Source: Paenibacillus sp. An7 (GTDB lineage: Bacteria > Bacillota > Bacilli > Paenibacillales > Paenibacillaceae). Taken from it: a DNA stretch of 64,000 bases. Both the position numbers and the translations under genes were made by a program. Each line of letters opens with the position of its first letter. Positions within the stretch are counted from its first letter, which is position 1. The notes under the pieces are model-generated. The model saw only the letters and a program-made list of their open reading frames with translations, did not search any database and had not been told where the DNA came from. The stretch is taken from contig NZ_WTWX01000018.1 of NCBI RefSeq assembly GCF_009870785.1, positions 1 through 64,000 on the forward strand, written 5' to 3'. Of the stretch, positions 16,295-25,975 are shown in pieces.

Positions 16295-16888
16295 ATGAAT
16301 ATGGATGACAGATTATTTAACTATTATCTGGAACTTAAAAGTCCTGAAGCAGGTGAATGGAATTCCTCACCTGAATGTATACATACTGAATTGATCACTA
16401 GAGATTACGTAAGAAGAGAGTTTCCAGTCACGGATGGAATTAAGGTATGTAATGTTGGAATTGGAACAGGGGATTGGGACGATTACCTGGGATATTGGCT
16501 AAAAGGCAAAGGGAACTTAACAAGCATTGATATTAACAAAGATATTTGCGACATTTTCGCTTACAGACAGCAACGAGAAGGTCATCCTAATCCATCTAAA
16601 GTGTTATGTAAAAGTATTTTCGATAAGGAAATAACGAATGAAAAGTTTGATATTGTAACCTTAATCGGCTCTGCAATCCATGAATCTGGAGATTTTGAAA
16701 GATGCTTAGATTCGTGTTTTGATTTACTGAATACCGGTGGATTTCTTATGTTTATGGCTAACTTAAAATACTCGTTGTTGGAAAGGTTAGAAGAATATCT
16801 AACATCAACAAATTTTCAGTTAGAACAAAAGAATTTGTTTGAAGCTTATCCTGAATACGCTTTCTTCATTTGTAAAATCAAAAAATAA
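16295..16888 (+). CDS. Class I SAM-dependent methyltransferase
   Basis: About 197 aa. Motif I is VCNVGIGTGDWDDYL, with the acidic end of strand 2 in TSIDINKD, then FDIVTLIGSAIHE as motif IV, and a C-terminal FLMFMANLKYS strand. It transfers a methyl group from SAM to an unknown substrate. ATG 16295 has GGGAGA upstream and gives MNMDDRLFNYYLEL. The longer frame from 16241 has no ribosome binding site. It is a single-gene unit in the accessory block. Confidence 0.75.
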   Translation: MNMDDRLFNYYLELKSPEAGEWNSSPECIHTELITRDYVRREFPVTDGIKVCNVGIGTGDWDDYLGYWLKGKGNLTSIDINKDICDIFAYRQQREGHPNPSKVLCKSIFDKEITNEKFDIVTLIGSAIHESGDFERCLDSCFDLLNTGGFLMFMANLKYSLLERLEEYLTSTNFQLEQKNLFEAYPEYAFFICKIKK

Positions 16889-17037
16889 TTCAACACGCAG
16901 GGAGCTTTGCTCTTTGCTCAATAGTTAAGTCATTATTCTTTTCTACTAAGGATCTAGAAAATCAACTAATGGTTTAGTTGTAAACTATACCTCCATACCA
17001 TTAAATAGCAGTGTAATTATAATTAAAGTATAAATTC

Positions 17038-17814
17038 ATGGAGGTGTTATCAATCGTAGAAGCGAATGCTAGTCATATTGGAGGAAGAATCAGTCAGCTT
17101 CGTCACAGCAAAAGTATGACACAAGAACAATTAGGGCTATTACTAAATGTTTCTGCACAAGCAGTGTCTAAATGGGAAAAAGGCGACTCCTTACCCGACA
17201 TTTCTCTTATAACGGAGTTGGCGACTGTCTTTGATTGCACAACCGACTTTTTGCTTGGAAGAACTAGCAATTTACAAGCCATGCTGCCTCAAATTCGAAC
17301 GGAACTTCGGACGATGACACAAGAACAGAAAATCAATTTTCTGGGCGAGGTGATTGCTGCAACATCTCAAAACGCACAAACGCCAGCATCAGATCCATCA
17401 ACAACTCAAATCCAACTAGGTCCATCTGGATTAGGCCTATGGGCAAAAGATAGATTCGTTTGCATCGCTACCTCGCTTTTTTTAAACGAAGCTACTGAAG
17501 CAATGAATGAATTAGTTGAGTTTCCAATGAATATCTTACCTCCGGATATTATAACCATGCTATATGATTTATTGCTTAATAATGAATATTTACAGCCTGA
17601 CTTCACTCCAGTAGAGGAGTCGATACTTCGCTCACGTCTACCAGCAGACATGAATTTTGACAAAGTAATTATAGATTGCATTGAACTCGGCTTTGTGGAT
17701 AGGGTTCGAGGTGGGTACAGACTAAATGTTAAAGGTGATATTGCCACTCGGTTGTTCTCAATCGTTCATAGGGTGGTAAGTAAACCTAGTTCGTTTTCCT
17801 TTGATTTTTCGTAA
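17038..17814 (+). CDS. XRE-family transcriptional regulator
   Basis: Residues 14-70 form a Cro/C1-type helix-turn-helix: ISQLRHSKSMTQEQLGLLL, then SAQAVSKWEKGDSLPDISLI, ending FLLGR. The remaining 180 residues carry a C-terminal domain often seen behind XRE in Bacilli (hydrophobic helices, no recognised ligand motif). The start is uncertain: ATG 17038 overlaps GGAGG at 17040-17044, so initiation may occur a few codons later. Targets unknown. Confidence 0.75.
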   Translation: MEVLSIVEANASHIGGRISQLRHSKSMTQEQLGLLLNVSAQAVSKWEKGDSLPDISLITELATVFDCTTDFLLGRTSNLQAMLPQIRTELRTMTQEQKINFLGEVIAATSQNAQTPASDPSTTQIQLGPSGLGLWAKDRFVCIATSLFLNEATEAMNELVEFPMNILPPDIITMLYDLLLNNEYLQPDFTPVEESILRSRLPADMNFDKVIIDCIELGFVDRVRGGYRLNVKGDIATRLFSIVHRVVSKPSSFSFDFS

Positions 17815-17836
17815 AGTCTCTCCTTGATTTAAAACA

Positions 17837-17896
17837 AATAAGCAGCCGATCAAAAGACCGGTTGCTTTTTCTTTTAAGTTAATAGGCAGGACTTTC
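17837..17896 (+). repeat. Dispersed hairpin repeat, copy B
   Basis: AAGCAGCCGATC-AAAA-GACCGGTTGCTTTTT is a terminator-like hairpin followed by AAGTTAATAGGCAGG. It matches copies C, D and E (consensus AAGCAACCGATCAATAGACC, then GGTTGCTTTTTCTTTAAGCT, then ACTGGGCAG). Confidence 0.7.
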
Positions 17897-17954
17897 TCAA
17901 TAATATGCAGAAATGCATAGGTTGCCATTTCATTCATAAAATACGAGGTGCGAT

Positions 17955-18836
17955 TTGAACTTAGTACATACGATTATAGATAGATTTAACCTTAATGTTA
18001 TAAGTATAGATCATGTCCCTGAGTCTTTTAGTTCACAAGTATACAAGCTGAATCTTACTAATGGAGAAACGGTATATGCGAAGGTCCCCTATAACAGGGA
18101 TAAACTATATCGCGAATATCGAATGCTAGAAATGTTGAGAGAGGTAATACCGGTTCCAAAAGTGTTAGATATCTGGAGTGGGGACGACTTAATCTCAGGT
18201 GCCTTACTTTTATCAGAAATAAAAGGTATACCGTGTACAGGATCCATAAACGATGAATTAGCATTCCAAATGGGAGTATTACATGCAATGCTGCATGAAA
18301 CTAAGATGCCTGGATATGGTGCTCAAGGAACCGAAGGTTTTCAATTTTCCAATCAGAACAATTGGAGACTCTATATTAAAAATAACTTTGAAAAGTATAA
18401 AGAACCTGCTAAGGATGTGCTTGAAAGGCAGCTTTATGAAAAATGTATAGATCATTTTGAAAGCGCCTTTCCCATTTTACCGCAACCTGATGGTCCCTGT
18501 GTTGTACATATGGATTTTAGACCAGGCAATATATTAATACATAATAATGACGTTGCTGGAATTATTGATTTTGAGAGTGCTCGGGGCGGATCCTCAGAAA
18601 TAGATTTTACTAAAATCAATCGTTATGTCTGGGAAGTGAATCCTCAAAGTAAAACTTCTTATACAGAAGGGTATACATCAATTCGTCCTATGATCGATTT
18701 GGAAACGATACTGCCTTTTTATACTTTTTACGATGCATTTAATGCTGTTGTCTGGTGTAAAAATAGAGGGATTGATAAAAATAAAGCGTTCTACATGGAA
18801 AGTGTTTCTGTATTGCAGAAATCGGTAGGTTATTGA
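17955..18836 (+). CDS. Aminoglycoside phosphotransferase family protein
   Basis: 293 aa with the APH fold. A glycine-poor N-lobe is followed by the catalytic loop VVHMDFRPGNILI (HxDxxxxN) near residue 192 and the DFE-type metal site IIDFESARGG. It phosphorylates an unknown small molecule. The start is TTG 17955 with GAGGTG 4-5 nt upstream. No ATG fits. It sits directly after repeat copy B. Confidence 0.8.
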   Translation: MNLVHTIIDRFNLNVISIDHVPESFSSQVYKLNLTNGETVYAKVPYNRDKLYREYRMLEMLREVIPVPKVLDIWSGDDLISGALLLSEIKGIPCTGSINDELAFQMGVLHAMLHETKMPGYGAQGTEGFQFSNQNNWRLYIKNNFEKYKEPAKDVLERQLYEKCIDHFESAFPILPQPDGPCVVHMDFRPGNILIHNNDVAGIIDFESARGGSSEIDFTKINRYVWEVNPQSKTSYTEGYTSIRPMIDLETILPFYTFYDAFNAVVWCKNRGIDKNKAFYMESVSVLQKSVGY

Positions 18837-18891
18837 GCTACCCGTACGCTTTAAAATGGAAAGATCTATTTGATTCCTAAACCGAAAAGTT

Positions 18892-19020
18892 TTGCAATTT
18901 GTTAAACTTCGTGTTATAGGAAGTATATTTGACGGTGATGGAAACCTTTTACCTAAAGAGGATGCAGTACCCTTCTCCGTAAAAATTGAAGAGTTGAAAT
19001 TATTGAAGATTTCTGCGTGA
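18892..19020 (+). pseudogene. Unidentified short coding remnant
   Basis: An open frame of 42 codons reads LQFVKLRVIGSIFDGDGNLL and then PKEDAVPFSVKIEELKLLKI before TGA. Codon use and composition look protein-like, but there is no ribosome binding site and no clear start. Perhaps the end of a lost gene. The rest of 18837-19189 is non-coding. Confidence 0.3.
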
Positions 19021-19189
19021 ATTTATAAAATTTGCAGGAAGTTGCACGATGCTGTAACAGGCAGCTGGGTATTGTTACTACCTAAAAGATGGAGATACAT
19101 TATCTTCGAGATGCTGACTTTTTCGTGCAGTAAATGCTAGGTAATCATTTTTCATCTACGATAAATTTATATTGAAGGGAGGGGAAACG

Positions 19190-20038
19190 ATGGATTGGTT
19201 GGACAGGATGAATAACGCCATGGAGTATATCGAAATGAATCTAACGGACAATATCTCCTATGATGAATTAGCACAGAAAGCCTGTTGCTCTACTTATCAT
19301 TTTCAAAGAATGTTTCCGTTTATTACAGGAGTCTCGTTATCTGGGTATATTCGACGTCGACGGTTGACATTGGCAGCATTTGAACTTCAGACCACGGGTG
19401 CAAAGGTTATTGATGTAGCTATGAAATATGGATATGATTCGCCAGAAGCGTTTGCACGGGCATTTAAAAACCTTCATGGAATCATGCCGATATCTGCGCG
19501 CGATCAAGGTGTTTCTCTAAAAGCCTATCCTCGAATGTCCTTCTCTATTTCAATAAAAGGAGATGTCGAAATGAATTACCGAATTGAACAAAGAGGGTCT
19601 TTTGAGATGTTTGGAGTTTATGGCCTCATTAATTCCGACAGGAAAATAGCTTTTTCTGAAGTTCCTAGGTTCCGTAAACAATGTGATGAGGATGGCAGTG
19701 TTGATCTGATGAACGAATTATTGGGACGTTTTCCAGACACGATGCTGCATGCTGCCTTATATGATGATAATGGAGAATCTTTTAAGTACATGGTATGTTA
19801 CAACCTACCAAAGGAGCTTGAAATCCCCGATAAATTCACAAAACTTACGGTTCCTGCTTCAACTTGGGCTATTTTCTCAGAGCCGCAATGTGACTTACAA
19901 AAACTATGGGATCGAATATATTTCGAGTGGTTTCCAACTTCGGAGTATGAACAGATTGAAGCACCTAGTTTTGAAATGTACTATGGACCGGCAGGACATC
20001 ATACAGGGGAGATTTGGATACCAGTAAAGAAAAAGTAG
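19190..20038 (+). CDS. AraC-family regulator with GyrI-like domain
   Basis: 282 aa. The N-terminal AraC helix-turn-helix pair covers about residues 5-105 (YDELAQKACCSTYHFQRMF; VIDVAMKYGYDSPEAFARAF). The C-terminal half is an AraC_E_bind/GyrI-like small-molecule domain (MNYRIEQRGSFEMFGVYGLI, ending SFEMYYGPAGHHTGEIWIPV). Such proteins (Rob/SoxS-like with an effector domain) often control drug efflux or detoxification. ATG 19190 follows GGGAGGGG. The TTG 18 nt upstream is less likely. Confidence 0.85.
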   Translation: MDWLDRMNNAMEYIEMNLTDNISYDELAQKACCSTYHFQRMFPFITGVSLSGYIRRRRLTLAAFELQTTGAKVIDVAMKYGYDSPEAFARAFKNLHGIMPISARDQGVSLKAYPRMSFSISIKGDVEMNYRIEQRGSFEMFGVYGLINSDRKIAFSEVPRFRKQCDEDGSVDLMNELLGRFPDTMLHAALYDDNGESFKYMVCYNLPKELEIPDKFTKLTVPASTWAIFSEPQCDLQKLWDRIYFEWFPTSEYEQIEAPSFEMYYGPAGHHTGEIWIPVKKK

Positions 20039-20208
20039 ATTTTTATTTCATACGGCAGATCAGAATATCCAGGTCAAAGAGAAATATTGCTCGAAGGATA
20101 ATGATAATGGGCAGATGAGTTGAACAAAATAAGTGGAGGTTTTATTTCACTTTTAACGCATACTGCGCAATAAAAAAAACGGCTGAAGAGCTGGGGATAC
20201 AGTAATTG

Positions 20209-20445
20209 TCAACCAACATTATTCCTGATCTTAACTAACTCGTTAATAAAATGATCAAGTTGTTTCTTAGTTGATTTAATAGAAGCGGTACGACTATTGT
20301 TTTTGGTTTTATAATCCTGTTGTAAAGCTTCTAACGCTAAACCGGCAGCTAGCGCAGCGATTCCATCACCTAATGTAGCAATGGAACCCCCTATAAAAGC
20401 TAGCTTGGCAATTTCTATATCTCGTAGGTCCTTATCAATGGGCAA
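20209..20445 (-). CDS. Small conserved protein
   Basis: 78 aa. It starts with TTG 20445, supported by AAGGAGG at a good distance. The sequence has a glycine/alanine-rich hydrophobic stretch (IGGSIATLGDGIAALAAGLA), which may be one membrane or amphipathic helix, and a charged C-terminal coil. Similar short proteins occur in Bacillus as hypotheticals. It is the only minus-strand gene in the accessory block. Confidence 0.6.
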   Translation of the reverse strand: MPIDKDLRDIEIAKLAFIGGSIATLGDGIAALAAGLALEALQQDYKTKNNSRTASIKSTKKQLDHFINELVKIRNNVG

Positions 20446-20640
20446 TTTCTACGCCTCCTTATCTCCATATGTACTAATATATGTTCCTAATCATGAATTG
20501 TTAAAATACACGTTTCAGCGAGCGGTGTCTTCTTCACGCGAAAGTTGAGTAAGTGATTTCTTTAGAAAAATGATGATTGATTCAAGCAATTGTGGGGACT
20601 CTATATCCAATATCTTTATTATAGGAAGGACTAGAATAGT

Positions 20641-22518
20641 ATGTGCGGAATTGCAGGAATATTAAAGTATAACGGACAGCAACCACAAGAAGAAACCTTA
20701 AAACAAATGACTGGGGCAATGAACCATCGAGGTCCTAATCATGAGGGTGTTTGGCTCGATTCTCGAATGGGTCTAGGTTTCCGCAGGTTGTCGGTTATAG
20801 ATTTATGAGACGGCAACCAACCAATGGCGAATGAAGATCGTACCCTTTGGATTGTTTTTAATGGTGAGATCTACAACTATAAAACACTGCGAGATCAACT
20901 TAAGCTAAAGGGACATCATTTTTACACGCAGTCAGATACAGAGGTCATTGTGCATTTATTTGAGGAATATGGTAAGGAATGTGTTCATCATTTACGTGGA
21001 ATGTTTAGTTTTGCGATTTGGGACCTTAAGGAGCAAACCCTTTTTGCTGCAAGAGATCATTTCGGGATCAAGCCTTTTTATTATTTCAAAGACGAGAATA
21101 ATTTTCTGTTTGCTTCGGAAATCAAAAGCATACTTGCGGTTCAAGGGGTTCCTAGAAAGCTTCAGTATCAAAGTTTGTTCAGTTACTTAACTTTTCAGTA
21201 TGTCCCTCAACCCGATACGATGTTTGAAGATATTCATAAATTAGGACCTGCAGAACGATTAATGGTTAGTTCGAATGGTGACATGAAGATCGAGAAATAT
21301 TGGGAACCTAATTTTCAACCAGTAGAACGATCTTTAACAGACTATGCAGAAGAAATTCAGTGGAAATTGAAAGAGTCTGTAAATCTTCATTTACAAAGCG
21401 ATGTGAGTAGAGGATGTTTTTTGTCCAGTGGAATTGATTCCACAGCTATAGCTGCAATGATGAGTGCAGAAGAGTCGACAAAAACCTTTTCGATTGGATT
21501 TGAAGGACCGAACAATGAAACGACCATTGCAAATCAAACCGCTGCCAGCCTAGGGACAGATCATTATTTTCACATATTATCGCAAAAAGACTTTTTTGAA
21601 AGTGTCCCCAAAACGGTGTGGCATCTAGATGAGCCTGTTGCGGATCCTTCCGCCGTTGCCCTCTATCATCTAAATCAGCTTGCTAGAGAACATGTTACCG
21701 TTGTCCTATCAGGGGAAGGCGCTGATGAATTATTCGGAGGATACAGAATTTATAGAGAACCAGATGCATTAAGACCCTTAACCTGGATGCCCAACTTTAT
21801 TAAGGATTCGTTACGAAAATCATTATCCTTGTACCCATACCCGTTTTATGGAAAAAATTATTTACTTCGTGGTTTAACACCTATAGAAGAGCGTTTTTTC
21901 GGTAATGCTAATATTTTTAACAAAAGCGGAAATATGAATTTGCTTCATGAATCGGTACACGCTCAAAATAGCTTTTTACATCCCGCGGATATTGTTAAAC
22001 CTTTTTATGATAAGACAGTTCACCTAGATCCTACGACGAGAATGCAGTATATTGATATGAATTTTTGGTTACCTGGAGACATTTTATCAAAAGCAGATAA
22101 GTTGTCCATGGCACATTCATTAGAATTAAGAGTACCTTTTTTAGATAAAGAGGTCTTCGAAACGGCGAAAAAAATACCTGTATCCAATCGGATTGGCAAA
22201 AAAACAACAAAGCTTGCTTTGCGTAAAGCTATGGAAGGAATTGTTCCCGAAGCTATTGTGCATCGCCCGAAATTAGGATTTCCCGTACCTCTTCGTGATT
22301 GGCTTAGGACTCCAGTGTCAGATACAATGTTTGAAGAAATACGATATAGTGGCATCGATGAAATATTCAATACGAATATAATCGAAAAGATGTTTATCCT
22401 GCATCGGAGTAATAAAGGCGACTACTCACGTCGAATATGGTTAATTTACATTTTTTCAGTGTGGTACAATCTTTTTATAAAACAAGATCTGAGGCATTTA
22501 AAGAGTGCCATGTTGTAA
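20641..22518 (+). pseudogene. asnB: Asparagine synthetase (glutamine-hydrolysing), interrupted by UGA
   Basis: AGGAAGG precedes ATG 20641, and the frame reads MCGIAGIL with the essential Cys2 nucleophile of the glutaminase domain, HRGPNHEG, then RRLSVIDL followed by TGA at 20806-20808. It continues in the same frame with DGNQPMAN, FNGEIYNY and the rest of AsnB: the synthetase domain with SSGIDST pyrophosphate loop, LSGEGADELFGGY, and KADKLSMAHSLELRVPFLD. The total of 625 aa is normal for AsnB. If translation restarted at ATG 20824, the product would lack Cys2 and could use only ammonia. A single nonsense change (e.g. TCA to TGA), readthrough or a sequencing error would explain it. Confidence 0.85.
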
Positions 22519-22576
22519 ATAACCAAGGCATAGTCACTGGACAGAAGAGAGCATATATTGTGGGTTCGCAGTGACT

Positions 22577-22798
22577 ATGCAGTCAATAAGGATAGCTGAA
22601 AAGCTGTTCATGACGAATTTAAAGAAGTTAAGGAATGCTTCTAGATATGATTATTATGGTAATAGTGATGAAATTGTTATTCTAGCAGATGATTGAGGCT
22701 TTAAGGAATCGTTAAATCCCTTGTTTGAAATTATAAGTGTTGATTTGGAGAAAGACCGCCAAATAAGTGGCAACCGAAACGTGAGAAGATTGCTATGA
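22577..22798 (+). pseudogene. Unidentified small ORF with in-frame UGA
   Basis: From ATG 22577 the frame reads MQSIRIAEKLFMTNLKKLRN, ASRYDYYGNSDEIVILADD, TGA (22694-22696), then GFKESLNPLFEIISVDLEKD and RQISGNRNVRRLL before TGA 22796. Both halves look coding and share one frame. No family is recognised. The rest of 22519-22939 holds nothing else. Confidence 0.35.
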
Positions 22799-22939
22799 AT
22801 TCGACAGACCTGCGATCCTGATCCGCGTTACCTTTTATCATGATTTAATTATACCAAATAAGGGAGTGATTACCAGTCTGTTATAAGTTTGAAGAAGTAT
22901 GTATAATCCATATATCCCTTCGAAAAGGTTGGTGGAAAA

Positions 22940-23890
22940 ATGGATATTTATGAAAAATTCAATCAACTAGTTAACGCTAACGATAGTATCGAAATAATTG
23001 ACCTCCTTCATGATTTCAAGAAATCGAAGAAGCTATCATTAGATGAAGAAGGCTGGGTATATTGGAATCTTTCCGATAACTATGCTTTACTAAGGAACAC
23101 GAATGATTTGTATCAGAATCACTTAAAGTTTGTTAACTGGGGGAAGACAGCATTATATCCGGAAAAACTCCACTGGTTAGTATCAGACGCTACACAAGCA
23201 TTAACTTTGTCCCTGACAGACCATTTCAAGGATTGGACTGAATGGTATCTATACGCCTGTACACATTCGAATAGATCGCGTGAAAATCGGGCTGTGCGTT
23301 TTGAAAGTCATCGGACCGCTGCTGCATCCTCAGTAACATTAAAAAATATACAAGTACTCGATATTGCTCTTGAAAATATGTTGAGGTTAATTCATGAGGA
23401 CGACACTTGGCAGAATCTTCTTTTCTCAAAAATTGCATATTTTTCGTTACTCTTGGAACGGAATTATTTACATAAAGATGAAGAGGGGATAAATTCAATT
23501 ATTTCTTGTATATATCAATTACTTCCAACACATTTGGATGAAATTTGCTCGATAGAAAATGTTGAATCAGCACCACCATTGTTGGGAAGTTGGAGTCAAC
23601 TAAACTATCCCCGGACTTCAAAGCGATCATTACTCATCGCTCTAAATAATTTGGGATGCTCATTTAATAGAATAGAAAAACATGAAGATTCTCTAAGGAT
23701 GTTTGGACTTGTGTTAGATAACGGACATAAACTGAACTCTTACGGTCTTGCAAAATACTTATCTTCACTATGGATAACAGAAGGAGATAAAGACACTGTT
23801 ATGAACCGATTCTTGGAGATAAACGAAACAGGTCAAAGCTTTTCTGATTTAACAAATTTTGAACCTGGATTAAAGGAATTAGTCGTTTAA
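22940..23890 (+). CDS. Hypothetical helical protein
   Basis: 316 aa with no family that I recognise. It is rich in aromatic and helical segments (WVYWNLSDNYALLRN; RSLLIALNNLGCSFNRIEKH; DSLRMFGLVLDNG), a spacing suggestive of degenerate TPR-like repeats, especially in the C-terminal third. No signal peptide or membrane helix. GGTTGGTGG lies 8 nt upstream of the ATG. Confidence 0.6.
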   Translation: MDIYEKFNQLVNANDSIEIIDLLHDFKKSKKLSLDEEGWVYWNLSDNYALLRNTNDLYQNHLKFVNWGKTALYPEKLHWLVSDATQALTLSLTDHFKDWTEWYLYACTHSNRSRENRAVRFESHRTAAASSVTLKNIQVLDIALENMLRLIHEDDTWQNLLFSKIAYFSLLLERNYLHKDEEGINSIISCIYQLLPTHLDEICSIENVESAPPLLGSWSQLNYPRTSKRSLLIALNNLGCSFNRIEKHEDSLRMFGLVLDNGHKLNSYGLAKYLSSLWITEGDKDTVMNRFLEINETGQSFSDLTNFEPGLKELVV

Positions 23891-24003
23891 GATAATTACG
23901 GACGTTTCAAAAAATGTACTGAAACGCTTCTCTGACGGAGAAAACATTAGTAAAAAACAGCAGCTTAAAAAGACATGTTTAAACAATTGAACAACAAGCT
24001 TGA

Positions 24004-24009
24004 TATAAT
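24004..24009 (+). promoter_or_regulatory. Candidate -10 for leader ORF transcript
   Basis: A perfect TATAAT lies about 45 nt before the leader ORF start at 24050. A matching -35 is not obvious. Confidence 0.4.
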
Positions 24010-24049
24010 AGCTGGTAGCAGCTATCTGTTTTCTATGGAGGTGAGGCTA

Positions 24050-24166
24050 TTGAAAACAATCGGGGTGGGGTTCTTACATGCATGTCTCTATGCAAAGCCA
24101 GTTAAGGATATGGCAAAGCTTTGCATAGAGTTTAGGAACAATCATTTTGCCAACGACGAATCGTAA
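24050..24166 (+). CDS. 38-residue leader peptide ORF
   Basis: TTG 24050 has GGAGGTGAGG at 24037-24046 as a strong ribosome binding site. The peptide begins MKTIGVGFLHACLYAKPVKD. The ORF overlaps one strand of two alternative hairpins and ends 55 nt before the next gene. Length, position and structure fit a regulatory leader peptide. A stand-alone function of the peptide is possible but less likely. Confidence 0.55.
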   Translation: MKTIGVGFLHACLYAKPVKDMAKLCIEFRNNHFANDES

Positions 24167-24211
24167 TATTCTGTTAACTGGCTTTGCACCTTATTGATTT
24201 ATTAAATAAGG
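24086..24211 (+). promoter_or_regulatory. Mutually exclusive hairpins between leader ORF and CD3324-like gene
   Basis: CTCTATGCAAAGC (24086-24098) pairs perfectly with GCTTTGCATAGAG (24118-24130). The overlapping TGCAAAGCCAGTTAA (24091-24105) pairs perfectly with TTAACTGGCTTTGCA (24174-24188). Both cannot form together. A third small stem, CCTTATT (24189-24195) with AATAAGG (24205-24211), covers part of the AAGGAG ribosome binding site of the following gene. This is the geometry of translation- or transcription-attenuated genes such as erm and tet(M). Confidence 0.65.
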
Positions 24212-24221
24212 AGTGAGGCGC

Positions 24222-24488
24222 ATGAAATATTCAAAAGCCGAGTCTGTTTTTCCAGAAGAATTGCTACGTATCATTCAACAATATGTTCAAGGTGAATTGG
24301 TTTATATCCCGAAACGCAAAGAGGCACATCTAAAATGGGGCGAGAAAACACAAAGCAAGAGCAAGGTCTCTGCTCGAAACGCGGAGATTAACTCCTTATT
24401 CCACAATGGAGTCAGCATAGAGGAGTTGGCGGAACGGTATTTCTTGTCCTGCGAAAGCATAAAGAAAATTGTTTATAAAAAGAATTAA
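24222..24488 (+). CDS. CD3324-family small HTH-like protein
   Basis: 88 aa matching the pattern of CD3324-family proteins of Firmicutes: an N-terminal PEELLRIIQQYVQGELVYIP, a basic segment, then ARNAEINSLFHNGVSIEELA and RYFLSCESIKKIVYKKN, which forms a homeodomain-like helix-turn-helix. It is probably a small DNA-binding protein. AAGGAG (24208-24213) lies 8 nt before ATG 24222. The GTG at 24213 is part of that site. It is preceded by an elaborate leader, so expression is likely conditional. Confidence 0.75.
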   Translation: MKYSKAESVFPEELLRIIQQYVQGELVYIPKRKEAHLKWGEKTQSKSKVSARNAEINSLFHNGVSIEELAERYFLSCESIKKIVYKKN

Positions 24489-24494
24489 TAAAAT

Positions 24495-24533
24495 CCGCTA
24501 AACTGGTTGTATCAACGGTTTAGCGGTTTTTGT
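24495..24533 (+). terminator. Intrinsic terminator
   Basis: CCGCTAAAC / GTTTAGCGG stem with a 14-nt loop and five T, right after the CD3324-like gene. Confidence 0.9.
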
Positions 24534-24654
24534 TTATTTGTTCAAAGATGGATTAAATCAACTTATACATAGTAACCGCACCTTTAAATCGATAGACTCA
24601 AGTTAAGGTTGTTATGATGAAGGACGGCCGGATCATACGAAGGTGGTGCAACGA

Positions 24655-25737
24655 ATGGACGAAATTATAAAGAAAAAGCTGCTGGGCAAAAATGAACTTC
24701 TCATTAACATGGTGATTGAACGGGTAAAAAGAGATTTTCTAGACGATATCGCAATTATTGGGCTTACGGGTTCATTTAACACCGGGGACTTTCACGAAAA
24801 AAGCGATCTTGATTTGATTATCATTAATAATACAGAAAAGGGATGGGAAATATCTGATTGCTTTATCTTAGATGACGTTGGATATGACATCTATTGCACG
24901 CTATGGGATTCGAGAATACAAGAGCAATCCACCTTGGAGAGTCCTAACGTATCAAGTTTAACCGATCTCAAAATACTCTACTATGCAAAGCCTGAGGATT
25001 TGGATAAATTGAACGCCTTCAGGCAAAAAGCACTTGATGCACTTGCGAATCCAATAGGAGAAGCATGTCTTTATCGAGCAAATAAATGGATCGGTTTGGC
25101 TAAACAAGCATACAGCGATACGATGCTAGGTGAAGATATCGGTTCAGTGCGACATGCATCTGCCGAAGTTCTGTACAATCTAGTCAATGCTTTGGTAAGT
25201 ATGAATAACACGTGCATCAAACGAGGAATCAAACGATATTTGGAAGAGATACGCTCGTTGCGCTATGTTCCTGATGATCTCGATTCCTTATACATGTCAA
25301 TCATCGAGGCTCGTACCATTGAAGATATCCGAATAGCATCTTTTAATATGTTGAATAGCGTTAAGAGGTTACATAGCACGATGTGTGATAACTTCATGGT
25401 TAAACCTGCTCCGACCTTTGATAATCTGAGGGGAACATATGAAGAATTATGGTGCAACTACCGCAATAAAATTTTAAACAGTGTTATAACGAATGATGCT
25501 TCCTACGTCTTTCTTTCGATCTATGGAGCACAAGGGTATCTTGATGAAATGGCTCAGGAGAAAGGAACCAAGAAATTTGATATTATGCAGTACTTTGATG
25601 CAAATAATTTACCAGTTATGAAAGAGAAGTTCCTTGAAGTGATGGATGAATATTTAGACGAGTATGGGAAGGTGGGCAGAGAAGTCGAACGTTTTACAAC
25701 ATTCGAGCAACTATATGCACATTATATGAATCACTGA
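24655..25737 (+). CDS. Nucleotidyltransferase domain protein
   Basis: 360 aa. The N-terminal pol-beta superfamily nucleotidyltransferase carries the signature GLTGSFNTGDFHEKSDLDLI (GS-x-DxD type), with a later Asp in DDVGYDIY. A long helical C-terminal domain follows, as in ANT/lincosamide-type enzymes. It may adenylate an antibiotic or another small molecule. Substrate unknown. ATG 24655 has AAGGTGG 8 nt upstream. The GTG codons at 24643/24646 lie within that site. Confidence 0.75.
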   Translation: MDEIIKKKLLGKNELLINMVIERVKRDFLDDIAIIGLTGSFNTGDFHEKSDLDLIIINNTEKGWEISDCFILDDVGYDIYCTLWDSRIQEQSTLESPNVSSLTDLKILYYAKPEDLDKLNAFRQKALDALANPIGEACLYRANKWIGLAKQAYSDTMLGEDIGSVRHASAEVLYNLVNALVSMNNTCIKRGIKRYLEEIRSLRYVPDDLDSLYMSIIEARTIEDIRIASFNMLNSVKRLHSTMCDNFMVKPAPTFDNLRGTYEELWCNYRNKILNSVITNDASYVFLSIYGAQGYLDEMAQEKGTKKFDIMQYFDANNLPVMKEKFLEVMDEYLDEYGKVGREVERFTTFEQLYAHYMNH

Positions 25738-25817
25738 CCTTACATCATAGTTCGTAATAAGTCTTCGGAGAGGGTACTGTAGACAAACTATCTGATAAAA
25801 CAAGATTTTAAATTGAA

Positions 25818-25939
25818 GTTAACGGAGAAACGATAGCTGAACATAGCAGGCAGCAGCTCGCCAGTTGGCAACTGCTCCCTTTAAAGTAAACAACGATCAA
25901 TAGACTGGTGCTTTTTCTCTTAGCTACTTTTGGCAGATT
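25818..25939 (+). repeat. Dispersed hairpin repeat, copy C (with insert)
   Basis: GTTAACGGAGAAACGATAGCTGA (25818-25840) and AACAACGATCAATAGACTGG (then TGCTTTTTCTCTTAGCTACT, TTTGGCAG, to 25939) match the two halves of copy D. About 40 extra bases between them hold their own hairpin (GGCAGCAGCTCGCCAGTTGG region). Confidence 0.6.
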
Positions 25940-25975
25940 AATTCAACTTATTAATCACTAAAAGCGTTATATCTA

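Noticed and set aside
18857..18873. A fourth UGA-interrupted ORF starting at ATG 18857
   Set aside because: Only five codons precede the UGA and no ribosome binding site is present. Chance is the simpler view.
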